Assembly (NCBI RefSeq): GCF_001613045.1
Contig: NZ_BDBP01000005.1
Location: forward strand, 62,001-126,000
Reading direction: 5' to 3'
DNA: 64,000 bases
DNA from: Nocardia lijiangensis NBRC 108240
GTDB lineage: Bacteria > Actinomycetota > Actinomycetes > Mycobacteriales > Mycobacteriaceae
Positions 10,681 through 20,302 of the stretch are shown piece by piece; within the stretch, counting starts at the first letter, position 1, and each line of letters starts with the position of its first letter. The notes below the pieces were generated by a model. That model saw nothing but the letters and a program-made list of their open reading frames with translations. It did not search any database and was not told where the DNA came from. The position numbers were made by a program, and so were the translations under genes.

Positions 10681-11586
10681 ATGACTATTCGCACGAACTT
10701 CCCGTCCGGTGATGACGTGTGCGCCGCATGGCTGACGCTGCCGACCGGTCCTGCGCCGCATCCCGTGGTGGTGCTGGTGCACGGTGGCGGCGCGACCCAC
10801 GAGATGATGCTCGGCCAGTACGAAAAATGGTTCTCGGAGGCGGGCTTGGCGGTGCTGGCCTTCGACTTCCGCTACCTCGGAGAATCAGGCGGCCAACCGC
10901 GCCAGTTGGTGAGCAAACGCCGCTACGCCGCCGATGTCGACGCCGCGCTGGCATTCGTCCGCTCACATCCAGAACTCGACTCCGGACGCGTGGCGTTGTG
11001 GGGGACCTCGTTCGGAGCCAGCCACGTAGTAGCGGCGGCGGCTCGCCACCCTGAGATCAGTGCAGCGATCGTCCAGTGTCCGGTGCTGAGCGGACGCGCG
11101 ATTGTCGCCCGGGCCGGGGTTCGGCACTTGCTGCGGTTCACCGGGCCGATCATCTCCGATCTGGTGCGCGCGACGCTGGGCTTGCCCCGCCGATACGTGC
11201 AATTCGTCGGTCGCCCGGGTGAGCCGGCCTTCGTCAACCAGCCCGGCGCGCTCGAGGGCTGGAAGTCGGTCTGCCCACCCGGGTACGAATTCGACAACCG
11301 CATCACCGCAGCCTCGGGGCTGGGAATGCTGTTCTACAACGCTGCGGCACAGGCGTCACGCGTACGGTGCCCGCTGCTGATATGCGCCTGCGACCTCGAG
11401 AATCTCATCGCTCCCGCAATTGTGGAGAAGGTCGGGGCCGATGCGCCTCGCGCCATCGTGAAGCACTACGACGCCGACCATTTCACGATCTACCATCCGC
11501 CGATCGTTGAGCGAGCCATTGCCGATCAGATCGACTTTCTGACCGAACACCTTGCACCGACTGCGTCCCGAGGGGGACTCCTGTGA
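10681..11586 (+). CDS. Alpha/beta hydrolase (dienelactone hydrolase-like fold)
   Basis: This 301-residue protein has a hydrolase fold: LVHGGGATHE oxyanion-hole strand, a GTSFG nucleophile elbow (Ser near residue 107), and a C-terminal DADHFTIYHP segment with the likely catalytic histidine. It probably hydrolyses an ester or thioester in the cytoplasm. The ATG at 10681 follows GAGAGG, just beyond the operator pair. Its TGA overlaps the GTG of the acyl-CoA synthetase by four bases (GTGA), so the two are translationally coupled. Together they suggest uptake and activation of an unknown organic acid released by the hydrolase, under TetR control. Confidence 0.85.
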   Translation: MTIRTNFPSGDDVCAAWLTLPTGPAPHPVVVLVHGGGATHEMMLGQYEKWFSEAGLAVLAFDFRYLGESGGQPRQLVSKRRYAADVDAALAFVRSHPELDSGRVALWGTSFGASHVVAAAARHPEISAAIVQCPVLSGRAIVARAGVRHLLRFTGPIISDLVRATLGLPRRYVQFVGRPGEPAFVNQPGALEGWKSVCPPGYEFDNRITAASGLGMLFYNAAAQASRVRCPLLICACDLENLIAPAIVEKVGADAPRAIVKHYDADHFTIYHPPIVERAIADQIDFLTEHLAPTASRGGLL

Positions 11587-13130
11587 TTCGCATTCACGAC
11601 TTCCTGCAGAGCGCGGCGCAAGACGAAGGGGACCGCGTCGGCTGGACCATCGACAGCGACGACATCTGTTTCGCGGCGATGGACGAACGTTCGGACCGGA
11701 TCGCCGCAGGGCTGCTGCATCGCGGCGTCCGGCATGGCGACCGCATCGCGATCAACGTACCCACCTCACCCGACTGGCTTGCGGTCTACTTCGCGGCGGC
11801 CAAGATCGGCGCCGTCGTGGTGGGACTCAGCGTGCGATACCGCGAGAACGAATTCGCCCATATTCTCGGCGATTCCAAGGCGCGACTGGTGGTCACCGTA
11901 CCCTCCAGCGAGAACGTCGACTTCCTGGCACTCCTGGAAAGCCTGCGAAGTCGCCTTCCCGACCTCGAGGTGGTGGTGAGCATCGGTGGAAGCGGTATCG
12001 GCACTCTCGACGAGTTGGAGCGCCTTCCGGCGGACAATGATCTTCTCAGCAAAGCGAAGGCCCTGGTCACCGAGCACGACCCTGTCATGATCATCTACAC
12101 CTCGGGGACGACCGGGCAACCGAAAGGCGCGACACTCACTCACCGCAGTCAGCTCGCGGCGGCTATCGCACAAGCCCGCCATATGCGGCTCACAACCAGT
12201 GATGTTGTGCCGGTCGCTGTTCCACTCAACCATGTCAGCGGGATCACCTGCGGTGCGCTCGCCGCACTGGTCGCACGAGCCCGCGTGATCCTGCTGCCGA
12301 CGTTCACCGCCGGCTCCGCGGTGAATCTGTTGAGCAGCATCGAGATCACTATCTGGTCCGGTGTGCCCACCATGCACACCTTGTTGCTGAATCATCCCGG
12401 ATTACGCGGTGTCGATACGTCATCGGTTCGACTCGTGGTTACCGGTGGCGCCAATGCCGATCCCGCCTTGTTGGAACGCCTTACCACCGCATTCCCGAAC
12501 GCCACTGTGATGAATCTCTATGGCCTCAGCGAAGTGTCCGGCGCGGCCATCATGACCCCGTGGGACAGTGATGCCGATGCGACCGCACGCGCCATCGGGC
12601 AGCCACTACCTGGAGTCGAGGCCAAGATCGTCGACATCGACAACGTGGCCGTGCCCGTCGGACAGACCGGGGAATTGCTACTGCAAGCCGATTCGATCAT
12701 GGCCGGCTACCACAACATGCCCACCGCGACCGCCGCTGTCATCGACAACGCGGGCTGGCTGCACACCGGCGATATGGCATGGCGGGATGCCGATGGATTC
12801 ATCACCCTTCGCGGCCGAGCCAAGGAGATGTTCATTCAAGGCGGGTTCAATATCTACCCGATCGAGATCGAGAACGTCCTTGCCGAACACCCAGACGTCG
12901 TCTTGGCGGCAGGTATCGGCGTACCGGATTCCGTCCTCGGCGAGATCGGCCGCTACTACGTAACCCTTACATCGGACGCACGAGTAACCGAATCCGACCT
13001 CAAGGACTACTGCGCGGGCAAGATCGCCGATTACAAAGTCCCAAAGGAGATCATCATCACGGCAAACTTGCCCATGACGCCTGCGGGCAAAGTTCAGAAG
13101 GCGAGGTTGCTCGACCGCGACTCAGGGTAG
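11583..13130 (+). CDS. AMP-forming acyl-CoA synthetase/ligase
   Basis: This 515-residue member of the adenylate-forming (ANL) superfamily should convert a carboxylic acid, ATP and CoA to acyl-CoA, AMP and PPi. Motif A is clear as YTSGTTGQPKG (near residue 172). The downstream motifs GWLHTGDMAWRDADG and RAKEMFIQGGFNIYP, and the C-terminal lysine loop PMTPAGKVQKARL, are all present. Length is typical for fatty or aromatic acid-CoA ligases. The GTG start at 11583 overlaps the hydrolase stop. The chain-length or aromatic specificity cannot be read from sequence by eye. Confidence 0.93.
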   Translation: MIRIHDFLQSAAQDEGDRVGWTIDSDDICFAAMDERSDRIAAGLLHRGVRHGDRIAINVPTSPDWLAVYFAAAKIGAVVVGLSVRYRENEFAHILGDSKARLVVTVPSSENVDFLALLESLRSRLPDLEVVVSIGGSGIGTLDELERLPADNDLLSKAKALVTEHDPVMIIYTSGTTGQPKGATLTHRSQLAAAIAQARHMRLTTSDVVPVAVPLNHVSGITCGALAALVARARVILLPTFTAGSAVNLLSSIEITIWSGVPTMHTLLLNHPGLRGVDTSSVRLVVTGGANADPALLERLTTAFPNATVMNLYGLSEVSGAAIMTPWDSDADATARAIGQPLPGVEAKIVDIDNVAVPVGQTGELLLQADSIMAGYHNMPTATAAVIDNAGWLHTGDMAWRDADGFITLRGRAKEMFIQGGFNIYPIEIENVLAEHPDVVLAAGIGVPDSVLGEIGRYYVTLTSDARVTESDLKDYCAGKIADYKVPKEIIITANLPMTPAGKVQKARLLDRDSG

Positions 13131-13467
13131 GCGTGCCCAGCAACGTCCGCATCACGCTCATCGAGGCACTCAGAGGTTGCGGGTCAGAGCCCTGCAGCCA
13201 ATCGGTCGGGGCTGCCGCGTACCTGATGAGGGGTTGTAGTCGAGAGAGCTGGCCTAACACCGTGTTTCGGTGCCGCTGTGGTCGACAGGCGCTGCCTGAC
13301 GACCACATCGAGGCTGATCGCCGCCACAGTCGAATGGCCGTCTCGCGGAACGCGGGTGTGACGTTGGGCCTCGGACTTCGAGCCGATGTCCTCCTGCGGC
13401 CGTGGTTGTTTGCACCGCACGCTGATAGCTGCGGTTGCTGGACGGGCGAGAAGCGAACGGAGGAGCC
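13131..13467. other. Intergenic region, no gene seen
   Basis: The 337 bases between the synthetase and the serine hydrolase hold no frame with coding character. The only clear feature is the GGAGG ribosome site just before GTG 13468. Confidence 0.5.
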
Positions 13468-14916
13468 GTGGACGTAGCCGAAGACACCGAGTTGGCGGTC
13501 CGGATCGCCGCGATGTTGAACCGCCATGCGGTGGTCGGTGCCGCGGTCGGTGTGGTGCGTGCTGGGCGGATGGAATTCGCCGGGCACGGCTGGGCCGATA
13601 TCGCCGCGCACCGACCGGTCACCGAGGACACGGTCTTTCGGATCGCCTCGATCACGAAGACGTTCACGGCGATCGCGGTGATGCAGTTGTGGGAACGGGG
13701 CCTGATCGATCTCGACGGTCCGGCAAGTGACTATCTGCGTGCCTACCGCCTGGCACCCACCGACCCGCGGTTCGGTCCGGTGACGATTCGCCACCTGCTG
13801 ACCCACACCTCCGGCATCGGGGAGACGGCCCATCCACTGCGGGTGCTCGGACCCAATTTCGGCGAAAGCGTCGCACCGGGAACACCGGTTCCGTCGCTGA
13901 GCGAGTACTACCGGCGCGGGCTTCGGGTCGGCGCCGAACCGGGCACTCGGTGGACTTATACCAACCACGGCTTCGCCACCCTGGGGCAGATCGTCGCCGA
14001 CGTCTCCGGCACAACATTGGCCGACTACCTGCGCGAGCACATCTTCGTGCCGCTGGGCATGACCGCCACGACCCTCACCCCACCCAGCTCGGCGTCGCTG
14101 GACCGGGCCACCGGGTACACCCTGCGAGCACACGGCCCCGAAGCGGTCACCCACCGCGAGATGATCACCGTCGGCGCGGCGTCGATCTACTCCACCCCGC
14201 GTGACATGGGCCGGTATCTGACCGCGCTGCTCGACGGCGGCCGCAACGAGTTCGGGATGGTCCTCGAACCTGACACTCTGGCAGCGATGTTCGCCCCGCA
14301 GTACCAGCCCGATCCCCGTATTCCGGGTATGGGCTTGGGGTTCTTCCGCGGGTCCGCAGCGGGCCACCGCGTGGTCGAGCATCAGGGCATCCTGCCCGGG
14401 TTCAACTCCCAGATTTGGCTGGCGCCGGACGACGGCCTGGGGCTGATGATGTTGGTCACCGGCGGCCACCAGGGGATGCTGTGGCTGCCTGCCGAGACCT
14501 CTTCGCTGCTGCACGGACTGCTCGGCGTCGCGGAACCGGCGATCCGCCACGATGTTGCCCACCAGGCGCAGACCTGGTCGGAGATCTGCGGCTACTACGC
14601 GCTGCCGGGATCGCTGACCGACGTTCGCGCGCGGTCGATGATCGGAGCCGGAGTCGAAGTGCGGATCCGCGGTGGCTTGCCGGTGCTGCGGGTACTGACC
14701 CCGATTCCCGCCCTGCTGCACGGGCTACGGCTATATCCCGACGACCCCGACGATCCCCTGGCCTTCCGTATCGATCTGAACCGGTGGGGTTTGGGTACCG
14801 GCAGGATCGTGTTCGCCCGCGAGATGCGCACCGGGAGGATGGCGATGCACTTCGATCTGACTCCACTGACGCTGCGGAAGTCGGGCCCGAGGTGGAGGCG
14901 CCGTGCGATCGGGTGA
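13468..14916 (+). CDS. Serine hydrolase of the beta-lactamase/class C penicillin-binding fold
   Basis: This 482-residue protein belongs to the class C beta-lactamase-like hydrolases (Beta-lactamase family, esterase/DD-peptidase type). The nucleophile motif SxxK is SITK (near residue 62) and the YxN-like motif is YTNHG. A RHLLTHTSGIGE block is diagnostic of the family. A C-terminal extension of roughly 100 residues follows the catalytic domain. No convincing signal peptide is visible at the chosen start. The GTG at 13468 follows AACGGAGGAG; a longer open frame to 13435 lacks such a site. The substrate is unknown (ester, lactone, peptide or beta-lactam). Confidence 0.85.
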   Translation: MDVAEDTELAVRIAAMLNRHAVVGAAVGVVRAGRMEFAGHGWADIAAHRPVTEDTVFRIASITKTFTAIAVMQLWERGLIDLDGPASDYLRAYRLAPTDPRFGPVTIRHLLTHTSGIGETAHPLRVLGPNFGESVAPGTPVPSLSEYYRRGLRVGAEPGTRWTYTNHGFATLGQIVADVSGTTLADYLREHIFVPLGMTATTLTPPSSASLDRATGYTLRAHGPEAVTHREMITVGAASIYSTPRDMGRYLTALLDGGRNEFGMVLEPDTLAAMFAPQYQPDPRIPGMGLGFFRGSAAGHRVVEHQGILPGFNSQIWLAPDDGLGLMMLVTGGHQGMLWLPAETSSLLHGLLGVAEPAIRHDVAHQAQTWSEICGYYALPGSLTDVRARSMIGAGVEVRIRGGLPVLRVLTPIPALLHGLRLYPDDPDDPLAFRIDLNRWGLGTGRIVFAREMRTGRMAMHFDLTPLTLRKSGPRWRRRAIG

Positions 14917-15099
14917 GCCCCGGCATTCGACCCGCATCACCATCACCGTCGAAACCACCGAACAGCTACGGATCTGGACGCGGTGGACGGGGTGCACGAT
15001 CTGATCCGCAACGGCACGCGAGCCAGGTTCGCCGTCGACGCCGCCCACTTCGGCGCTGTCATGCGAGTACCCGCTGAACTGGGTGTGCGCAGCCTCTAG
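14917..15099 (+). pseudogene. C-terminal remnant of an ABC-transporter ATPase
   Basis: The stretch GVHDLIRNGTRARFAVD followed by HFGAVMRVPAELGVRSL and a stop at 15097 resembles the extreme C-terminus of drug-export ABC ATPases (DrrA-type), which usually continues with an SQPPTLEELFL tail. A preceding piece, TRITITVETTEQL, is in a different frame. The ATPase core is absent. This is a short, frameshifted relic between two complete genes, marking a past deletion. Confidence 0.45.
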
Positions 15100-16100
15100 T
15101 TTTGGCCGCTGGTGGTTGCGGGGCCGTCGAACTGGAGAATCTCGGACAGCGGTAGCCGGGGTGTCGCCGGGCGCTCGTCCTCGGGTTGCGGGGCGCTGCC
15201 GACTCGGATGAGTACCTGCGGCCACTGGCTCCGGTCGGTGAGTTCCCGCACGACCGCGCGGCTGCGGGCCAACTCGGTCACGTGAGTGAGAGGGCAGGTG
15301 GCGTAGCCGGCGAGGGTGCATTCGAGCAGAACTGTGGACAGGACTTCTCCGCAGCGCAGCACCTCTTGCTGGGTGTCGCCGTCGGTGGACAGGACCAGGA
15401 TCGCGGAGTGGTCGGCGCTGAGTTCGGGTCGGCGGGCAGGCCCGGTAGAGGTCGGAAGCTTGCGGCCGACATCGACGCGAGTCTGTTCCTCCTGGGTGAT
15501 CAGGGCTTCTCGCGGGACGCCTGCGTCCGCGACGGTGTGCCCGGTCCACCAGTGCAGTTCGGCATGGTAGCCGGAGTCGTAGCGACGCAGCGACGCCGTC
15601 ATTTCCGAGGCGTGGGCCAAAGCGGGACGGCTGTCGTCCCACAACACATCCAGCACCGCGTCGGTGGGATCGAACGTGGCCCGGAGCACGGGTTCGAAGT
15701 CGCTCCAGCCCGCGGGTGCGGCGAAGGGTAGCCGGTCGGTGTGGCGGCGCAGGATTGCCTCGGCGCGGTCTCGATCGCCGTCGGTCACGATCTGGGCGGG
15801 CTGGAAGGTGATCGTGGCCAGATGATCGAGATTGTTGGGATTGGGGAATCGGGCGACGGAAATTCGCCAGCCCGCGGCGGCCATCGCCACGCGCAGGTGA
15901 TCGAGGGCGATACCGCAGCTGAGCAGGAGTTGGCGCCCGGAGGTGTCGGTCGCCGAGAGCAGGCGATCGGGTACGGCAAACAACCGCAGCGCGCTGCCGT
16001 CGAACGTCCAGCGCCACGGCTGGCTATTGTGCAGCGACGGCGCCCGCCCGGCCAGGAACACGGCTTTTTCGATGGTTTCGCCGGTGGGAGCAGTGGTCAT
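15096..16100 (-). CDS. Acg-like nitroreductase-family protein (copy 1)
   Basis: This 334-residue protein belongs to the Acg/Rv3131/Rv2032 branch of the nitroreductase fold, FMN-binding-fold proteins strongly induced by hypoxia in mycobacteria. The signature APSLHNSQPWRW is at residues about 20-31. The conserved CGIALDHLRVAMAAAGW and GYATCPLTH segments follow. Some family members have lost classical nitroreductase activity and are thought to bind flavin, so the reaction is open. The start at 16100 faces the OtsB1-like gene; the 142-base gap holds a DosR-like site 34-53 bases from this start. Two further copies occur at 21563 and 30789. Confidence 0.88.
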   Translation of the reverse strand: MTTAPTGETIEKAVFLAGRAPSLHNSQPWRWTFDGSALRLFAVPDRLLSATDTSGRQLLLSCGIALDHLRVAMAAAGWRISVARFPNPNNLDHLATITFQPAQIVTDGDRDRAEAILRRHTDRLPFAAPAGWSDFEPVLRATFDPTDAVLDVLWDDSRPALAHASEMTASLRRYDSGYHAELHWWTGHTVADAGVPREALITQEEQTRVDVGRKLPTSTGPARRPELSADHSAILVLSTDGDTQQEVLRCGEVLSTVLLECTLAGYATCPLTHVTELARSRAVVRELTDRSQWPQVLIRVGSAPQPEDERPATPRLPLSEILQFDGPATTSGQN

Positions 16101-16133
16101 GTCGTCAACCGTAGTTTTGCGAGGTTGCTGAGG

Positions 16134-16153
16134 CAGGAGTCGTTGGTCCTCGA
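16134..16153 (-). promoter_or_regulatory. DosR-like box between acg-type gene and otsB1-type gene
   Basis: On the minus strand the site contains GGACCAACGACTCC and matches 12 of 20 DosR consensus positions. It shares the GACCAACG core with the site at 25754-25773. It sits in a divergent promoter whose two genes both have DosR-regulated relatives in M. tuberculosis (Rv2032/Rv3131 and Rv2006). Confidence 0.45.
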
Positions 16154-16242
16154 TCCGCCGCCGCTCGGCCGTATTGGGGTGCGGGTTTTCCGACGACTTT
16201 CAGCTCTTGCCGCTGGTGGTGGGCTCGGTCCACCCTGGGGAG

Positions 16243-19200
16243 GTGGCCGACAGCGACACCGCGGTATTGATTGATTCCCGCCGATACGACGCGGTGATCT
16301 TCGATATGGATGGAGTGGTCACCGACAGCGCATCCATCCATGCGGCGGCGTGGGCGCACCTGTTCAACTCCTTTCTGGCGCGACGTGCGGCCGCTGAGAA
16401 CGCGGAGCCTTCTCCGTTCACCGACAGCGACTACCTGCGCTATGTCGACGGCAAGCCTCGCTACGACGGTGTCGCTGATTTCCTTGCCTCACGGGGTATT
16501 TCGTTGCCCTGGGGTGAGGCGATCGATTCCGGGGAGGCGGAGACGGTGTGCGGCTTGGCCAACCGCAAGGATCGCTTCTTCCAGGACCGGCTCGCCCGCG
16601 ACGGGGTTCGAGTCTTCGAATCCACGGTCGCGCTGGTCGGGAGGCTGCGTGCGGCGGGGATCGGCGTCGCGATCTTCTCGGCCAGCCGCAATTGCCTTCA
16701 GGTGCTGACGGCCGCTGGGATCGGGGATTTGTTCGAGGTCCGGGTCGACGGTCTCGTCGCCGAGGAGCTCGGGCTGGCGGGGAAACCGGATCCGGCGATG
16801 CTCGTTGAGGCGGCGCACCGGCTAGGGGCCACGCCGGATCGGACGGTCGTGGTTGAGGATGCCGAGGCAGGGGTGGCGGCCGGACATCGGGGCGGGTTCG
16901 CGCTGGTGATCGGCATCGATCGGGGTGGGCATGCCGAGCGCCTGCGTGCCGGCGGTGCCGATGTCGTCATCGACGATGCGGCGCGGGTGGCGTTGCGCAG
17001 CGGGTTTCGGCGGATGTCACAGCTGCCGGATGTGCTGCGGTCCTGGACGCGTCTGGTCGATGTGCTCGACACCGAAACACCCGCGGTGCTCCTGGATTTC
17101 GACGGGACGCTGTCCGACATCGTCGCCGACCCGGCGGCCGCGGCCGTGGCCGAGGGGGCCGACGATGCGCTGGCGAAGCTCGCCGCGGTGTGCCCGGTCG
17201 CCGTGATCAGCGGGCGTGACCTGGAGGATGTACGTGATCGGGTTGGTGTGGAGGGGATCTGGTACGCCGGAAGCCACGGCTTCGAGCTACTGGCTCCTGA
17301 CGGCACCCGGCACGTGCACGATGCCGCCGCACCGGGTACCGAGCAGGCGCTCGAGCGGGCTGCGGCGCGACTGCGTGAACGGGTGCGGTCGGTCCCGGGA
17401 ATTATGGTGGAGCACAAGCGATTCGCTGTCGCTGTCCACCATCGGAATGCCGACCCCGACGATGTCGGGCCTGTCGTGGCGGCGGTGCACGAGATCGCGC
17501 AGGAGGCCGGTTTGCGGGTGAGCACCGGGCGCAGAGTCACCGAGTTGCGTCCGGATGTGGACTGGGACAAGGGTTCTGCGCTGCGATGGATCCTGGAGCG
17601 GCTCACCCTAGCGGTGCTGCCGATCTACCTCGGCGACGACCTGACCGACGAAGACGCTTTCGACGCCGTCGAATCCGATGGACTCGGCATCGTGGTGGGC
17701 CACGGCGAGAACGGCGATCGACACACCGCCGCGCGATTCGCCGTAACCGACCCGGCGGCGGTCGGTGTCTTCCTCGACCGTCTGGCCGGCCAGTTGAGCG
17801 CCGCCGCGGATTCCGCGGCATCCGATGCCTGGTTGTTCACCTTCGACGGGTACGACCCCCGGCGCGAGAAGTGGCGTGAGGCGCTGTGCACCCTCGGCAA
17901 CGGCTATTTCGCGGTCCGCGGGGCAGCGCCGGAATCCCGGGCCGGAGAACACCACTACCCCGGCACGTACATCGCCGGCGTCTACAACCGGCTGCACGAC
18001 GAGATCGACGGGCGCACAATCGACAACGAGAGTTCGGTGAACCTGCCGAACTGGCTGCCGGTGACCTTCCGAATCGAAGACAGCGACTGGTTCGACATCG
18101 ATTCCACCGACATCCTGTTCTACCGCCAGCAACTCGATCTGCGACGCGCCGAACTGATCCGCCGGTTCCGGGTCCGTGACAACGCTGGGCGCATCACGTC
18201 GGTGACCCAAAGGCGGTTCGTCGCCATGCATCGTCCGCATGTGGGCGCGCTGGAGACAACGATCGCCGCCGAGAACTGGTCGGGGCGTCTGATCATCCGA
18301 TCAGCCATCGATGGCAGCGTCCGCAATCGTCTGGTCGAGCGTTATCGCGATCTGTCCGACGAGCATCTCACGGCGGTGCGGACACAACCGTTGTCGCCGG
18401 ACTCGGTACTGCTGGTGGTCCGCACCAATCAGTCCGATGTGTCGGTGGCGATGGCGGCGCGCACTTCGCTGCGCGAAACAATTTGTGTGGCACGAGAACT
18501 CGTGGACCGAGAGGGCCTCGTAGGGCACGATCTGACCGTCGAAATCGACGCCGGTGCTTCTGTCGTGCTGGAAAAGATCGTCACGGTCTTCACCGGACGT
18601 GACCGCGCGATCTCCTCACCCGAGGACGCCGCCACACGCTGGCTCGCCACCGCTGGCGGGTTCGCGCAACTGCGCGCGGGCCACGCCGATGCGTGGAAAC
18701 AGCTGTGGCGTCGGTTGCGTTTCGACCTCGACGACCGCGAGCACGCGGCTCGGGTCCTGAGGTTGCATCTGCTGCACTTGGTCCAAACCCTCTCGCCCAA
18801 CACCACCGAGCTCGATGTGGGCGTCCCCGCTCGCGGTCTGCACGGTGAGGCCTATCGCGGACATGTGTTCTGGGACGAGCTGTTCGTCTTCCCGGTGCTG
18901 AATCTGCGGTTCCCGGCCATAACCAAAGCGCTGCTGGGCTACCGATACCGACGCCTGCCGGCGGCGCGACAGGCAGCCGCCGAAGCTGGACTCAGTGGAG
19001 CGTTGTTTCCCTGGCAGTCGGGCAGCGACGGGCGCGAAGAAAGCCAGCGGATGCACCTGAACCCGCTGTCGGGACATTGGAATCCGGACCCGAGCCAGCG
19101 CGCGCACCATAGCGGAATCGCGATCGCCTACAACGTCTGGCAGTACTACCAAGCCACCGCGGACCTCGAGTTCCTCACCGACTGCGGCGCCGAACTCCTG

Positions 19201-20223
19201 GTGGAGATCGCCCGCTTCTGGGCGAGCCTGGCGACCTACGACGCCGCGCGCGAGCGCTACACGATCCGCGGCGTGATCGGCCCCGACGAATTCCATTCCG
19301 GATACCCGCACGCACCCGAGGCGGGCATCGACAACAACGCCTACACCAATGTCATGGCGGCCTGGGTGATCCTGCGGGCGATCGACGCACTGGATGCGCT
19401 TGCCCCACGCACGCGCGCCGAACTGCTGCAAACACTGTCCGTGCAGGCCTGGGAGCCGCCGCGCTGGCACGACGTCGCCCGCCGCATGGTCGTGCCGTTT
19501 CACGATGGCGTCATCAGCCAGTTCGAAGGCTACGAGCAGCTGGCCGAACTGGATTGGGACCATTACCGGCAGCGCTACGGCAACATCCAGCGGCTGGACC
19601 GGATACTGGAGGCCGAAGGCGACAACATCAACCGCTACCGCGCGGGCAAACAAGCCGACGTGCTGATGCTGTTCTACCTGCTCTCCGCCGACGAATTGCG
19701 AGAACTGCTGGCCCATCTCGGCTACGAGCTACCCGGAGAGATGATCCCCCGGACCATCGACTACTACCTGTCGCGCACCTCCCACGGCTCGACGCTCAGC
19801 GCGCTGGTGCATGCGTGGGTGCTTGCCCGCGCCAACCGCGACCGCGCGGTGGAGTTCTTCGAGCTCGTCCTGGAATCCGATGTCGCCGACATTCAGGGCG
19901 GCACCACCGCGGAAGGGATTCATCTCGGGGCAATGGCCGGCAGCATCGATCTGCTGCAGCGCTGCTTCGCCGGACTGGAAATCCGCAGCGACCGGCTGAT
20001 CTTCTGCCCACACTGGCCCGCCTCGCTCGGTGCACTGTCGTTCCCGATCGTGTATCGCGGACACCGCCTGACGGTGCACATCAGCGGCGACAGCATCGAA
20101 GTCGGCTCCGATCCCGGCCCGTCACCACCGATCGAGATCGACTGCCGCGGCCAGATCGCACACCTTGCGGCGGGGGAGACGCTTCGTCTGCCACCAGAAC
20201 CAGCGGCCGGACGAAAACAGTGA
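16243..20223 (+). CDS. otsB1: OtsB1-like three-domain protein: HAD, trehalose-6-phosphate phosphatase, GH65
   Basis: This 1326-residue protein has three modules. The first is a beta-phosphoglucomutase-type HAD domain (FDMDGVVTDS near residue 22). The second is a trehalose-6-phosphate phosphatase domain (LLDFDGTLSDIVADP near residue 285, SGRDL, and LGDDLTDEDAFD). The third is a C-terminal glycoside hydrolase 65 domain (GEAYRGHVFWDELF, and GPDEFHSGYPHA with the likely catalytic Glu). The same order and almost the same length are known in M. tuberculosis OtsB1 (Rv2006), a DosR regulon member. Likely roles are trehalose-phosphate dephosphorylation and trehalose/maltose phosphorolysis. GTG 16243 gives the family length, although its ribosome site is poorly spaced; GTG 16216/16219 or TTG 16174 are alternatives. 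Confidence 0.88.
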   Translation: MADSDTAVLIDSRRYDAVIFDMDGVVTDSASIHAAAWAHLFNSFLARRAAAENAEPSPFTDSDYLRYVDGKPRYDGVADFLASRGISLPWGEAIDSGEAETVCGLANRKDRFFQDRLARDGVRVFESTVALVGRLRAAGIGVAIFSASRNCLQVLTAAGIGDLFEVRVDGLVAEELGLAGKPDPAMLVEAAHRLGATPDRTVVVEDAEAGVAAGHRGGFALVIGIDRGGHAERLRAGGADVVIDDAARVALRSGFRRMSQLPDVLRSWTRLVDVLDTETPAVLLDFDGTLSDIVADPAAAAVAEGADDALAKLAAVCPVAVISGRDLEDVRDRVGVEGIWYAGSHGFELLAPDGTRHVHDAAAPGTEQALERAAARLRERVRSVPGIMVEHKRFAVAVHHRNADPDDVGPVVAAVHEIAQEAGLRVSTGRRVTELRPDVDWDKGSALRWILERLTLAVLPIYLGDDLTDEDAFDAVESDGLGIVVGHGENGDRHTAARFAVTDPAAVGVFLDRLAGQLSAAADSAASDAWLFTFDGYDPRREKWREALCTLGNGYFAVRGAAPESRAGEHHYPGTYIAGVYNRLHDEIDGRTIDNESSVNLPNWLPVTFRIEDSDWFDIDSTDILFYRQQLDLRRAELIRRFRVRDNAGRITSVTQRRFVAMHRPHVGALETTIAAENWSGRLIIRSAIDGSVRNRLVERYRDLSDEHLTAVRTQPLSPDSVLLVVRTNQSDVSVAMAARTSLRETICVARELVDREGLVGHDLTVEIDAGASVVLEKIVTVFTGRDRAISSPEDAATRWLATAGGFAQLRAGHADAWKQLWRRLRFDLDDREHAARVLRLHLLHLVQTLSPNTTELDVGVPARGLHGEAYRGHVFWDELFVFPVLNLRFPAITKALLGYRYRRLPAARQAAAEAGLSGALFPWQSGSDGREESQRMHLNPLSGHWNPDPSQRAHHSGIAIAYNVWQYYQATADLEFLTDCGAELLVEIARFWASLATYDAARERYTIRGVIGPDEFHSGYPHAPEAGIDNNAYTNVMAAWVILRAIDALDALAPRTRAELLQTLSVQAWEPPRWHDVARRMVVPFHDGVISQFEGYEQLAELDWDHYRQRYGNIQRLDRILEAEGDNINRYRAGKQADVLMLFYLLSADELRELLAHLGYELPGEMIPRTIDYYLSRTSHGSTLSALVHAWVLARANRDRAVEFFELVLESDVADIQGGTTAEGIHLGAMAGSIDLLQRCFAGLEIRSDRLIFCPHWPASLGALSFPIVYRGHRLTVHISGDSIEVGSDPGPSPPIEIDCRGQIAHLAAGETLRLPPEPAAGRKQ

Positions 20224-20302
20224 CCTCAGAGCGAAATCCGCTGGTTGCCCTGCGGGCAGCCTGCTGCGCAAAGCTACGGAACAACCTCCGAGGAGTACGC
20301 CC

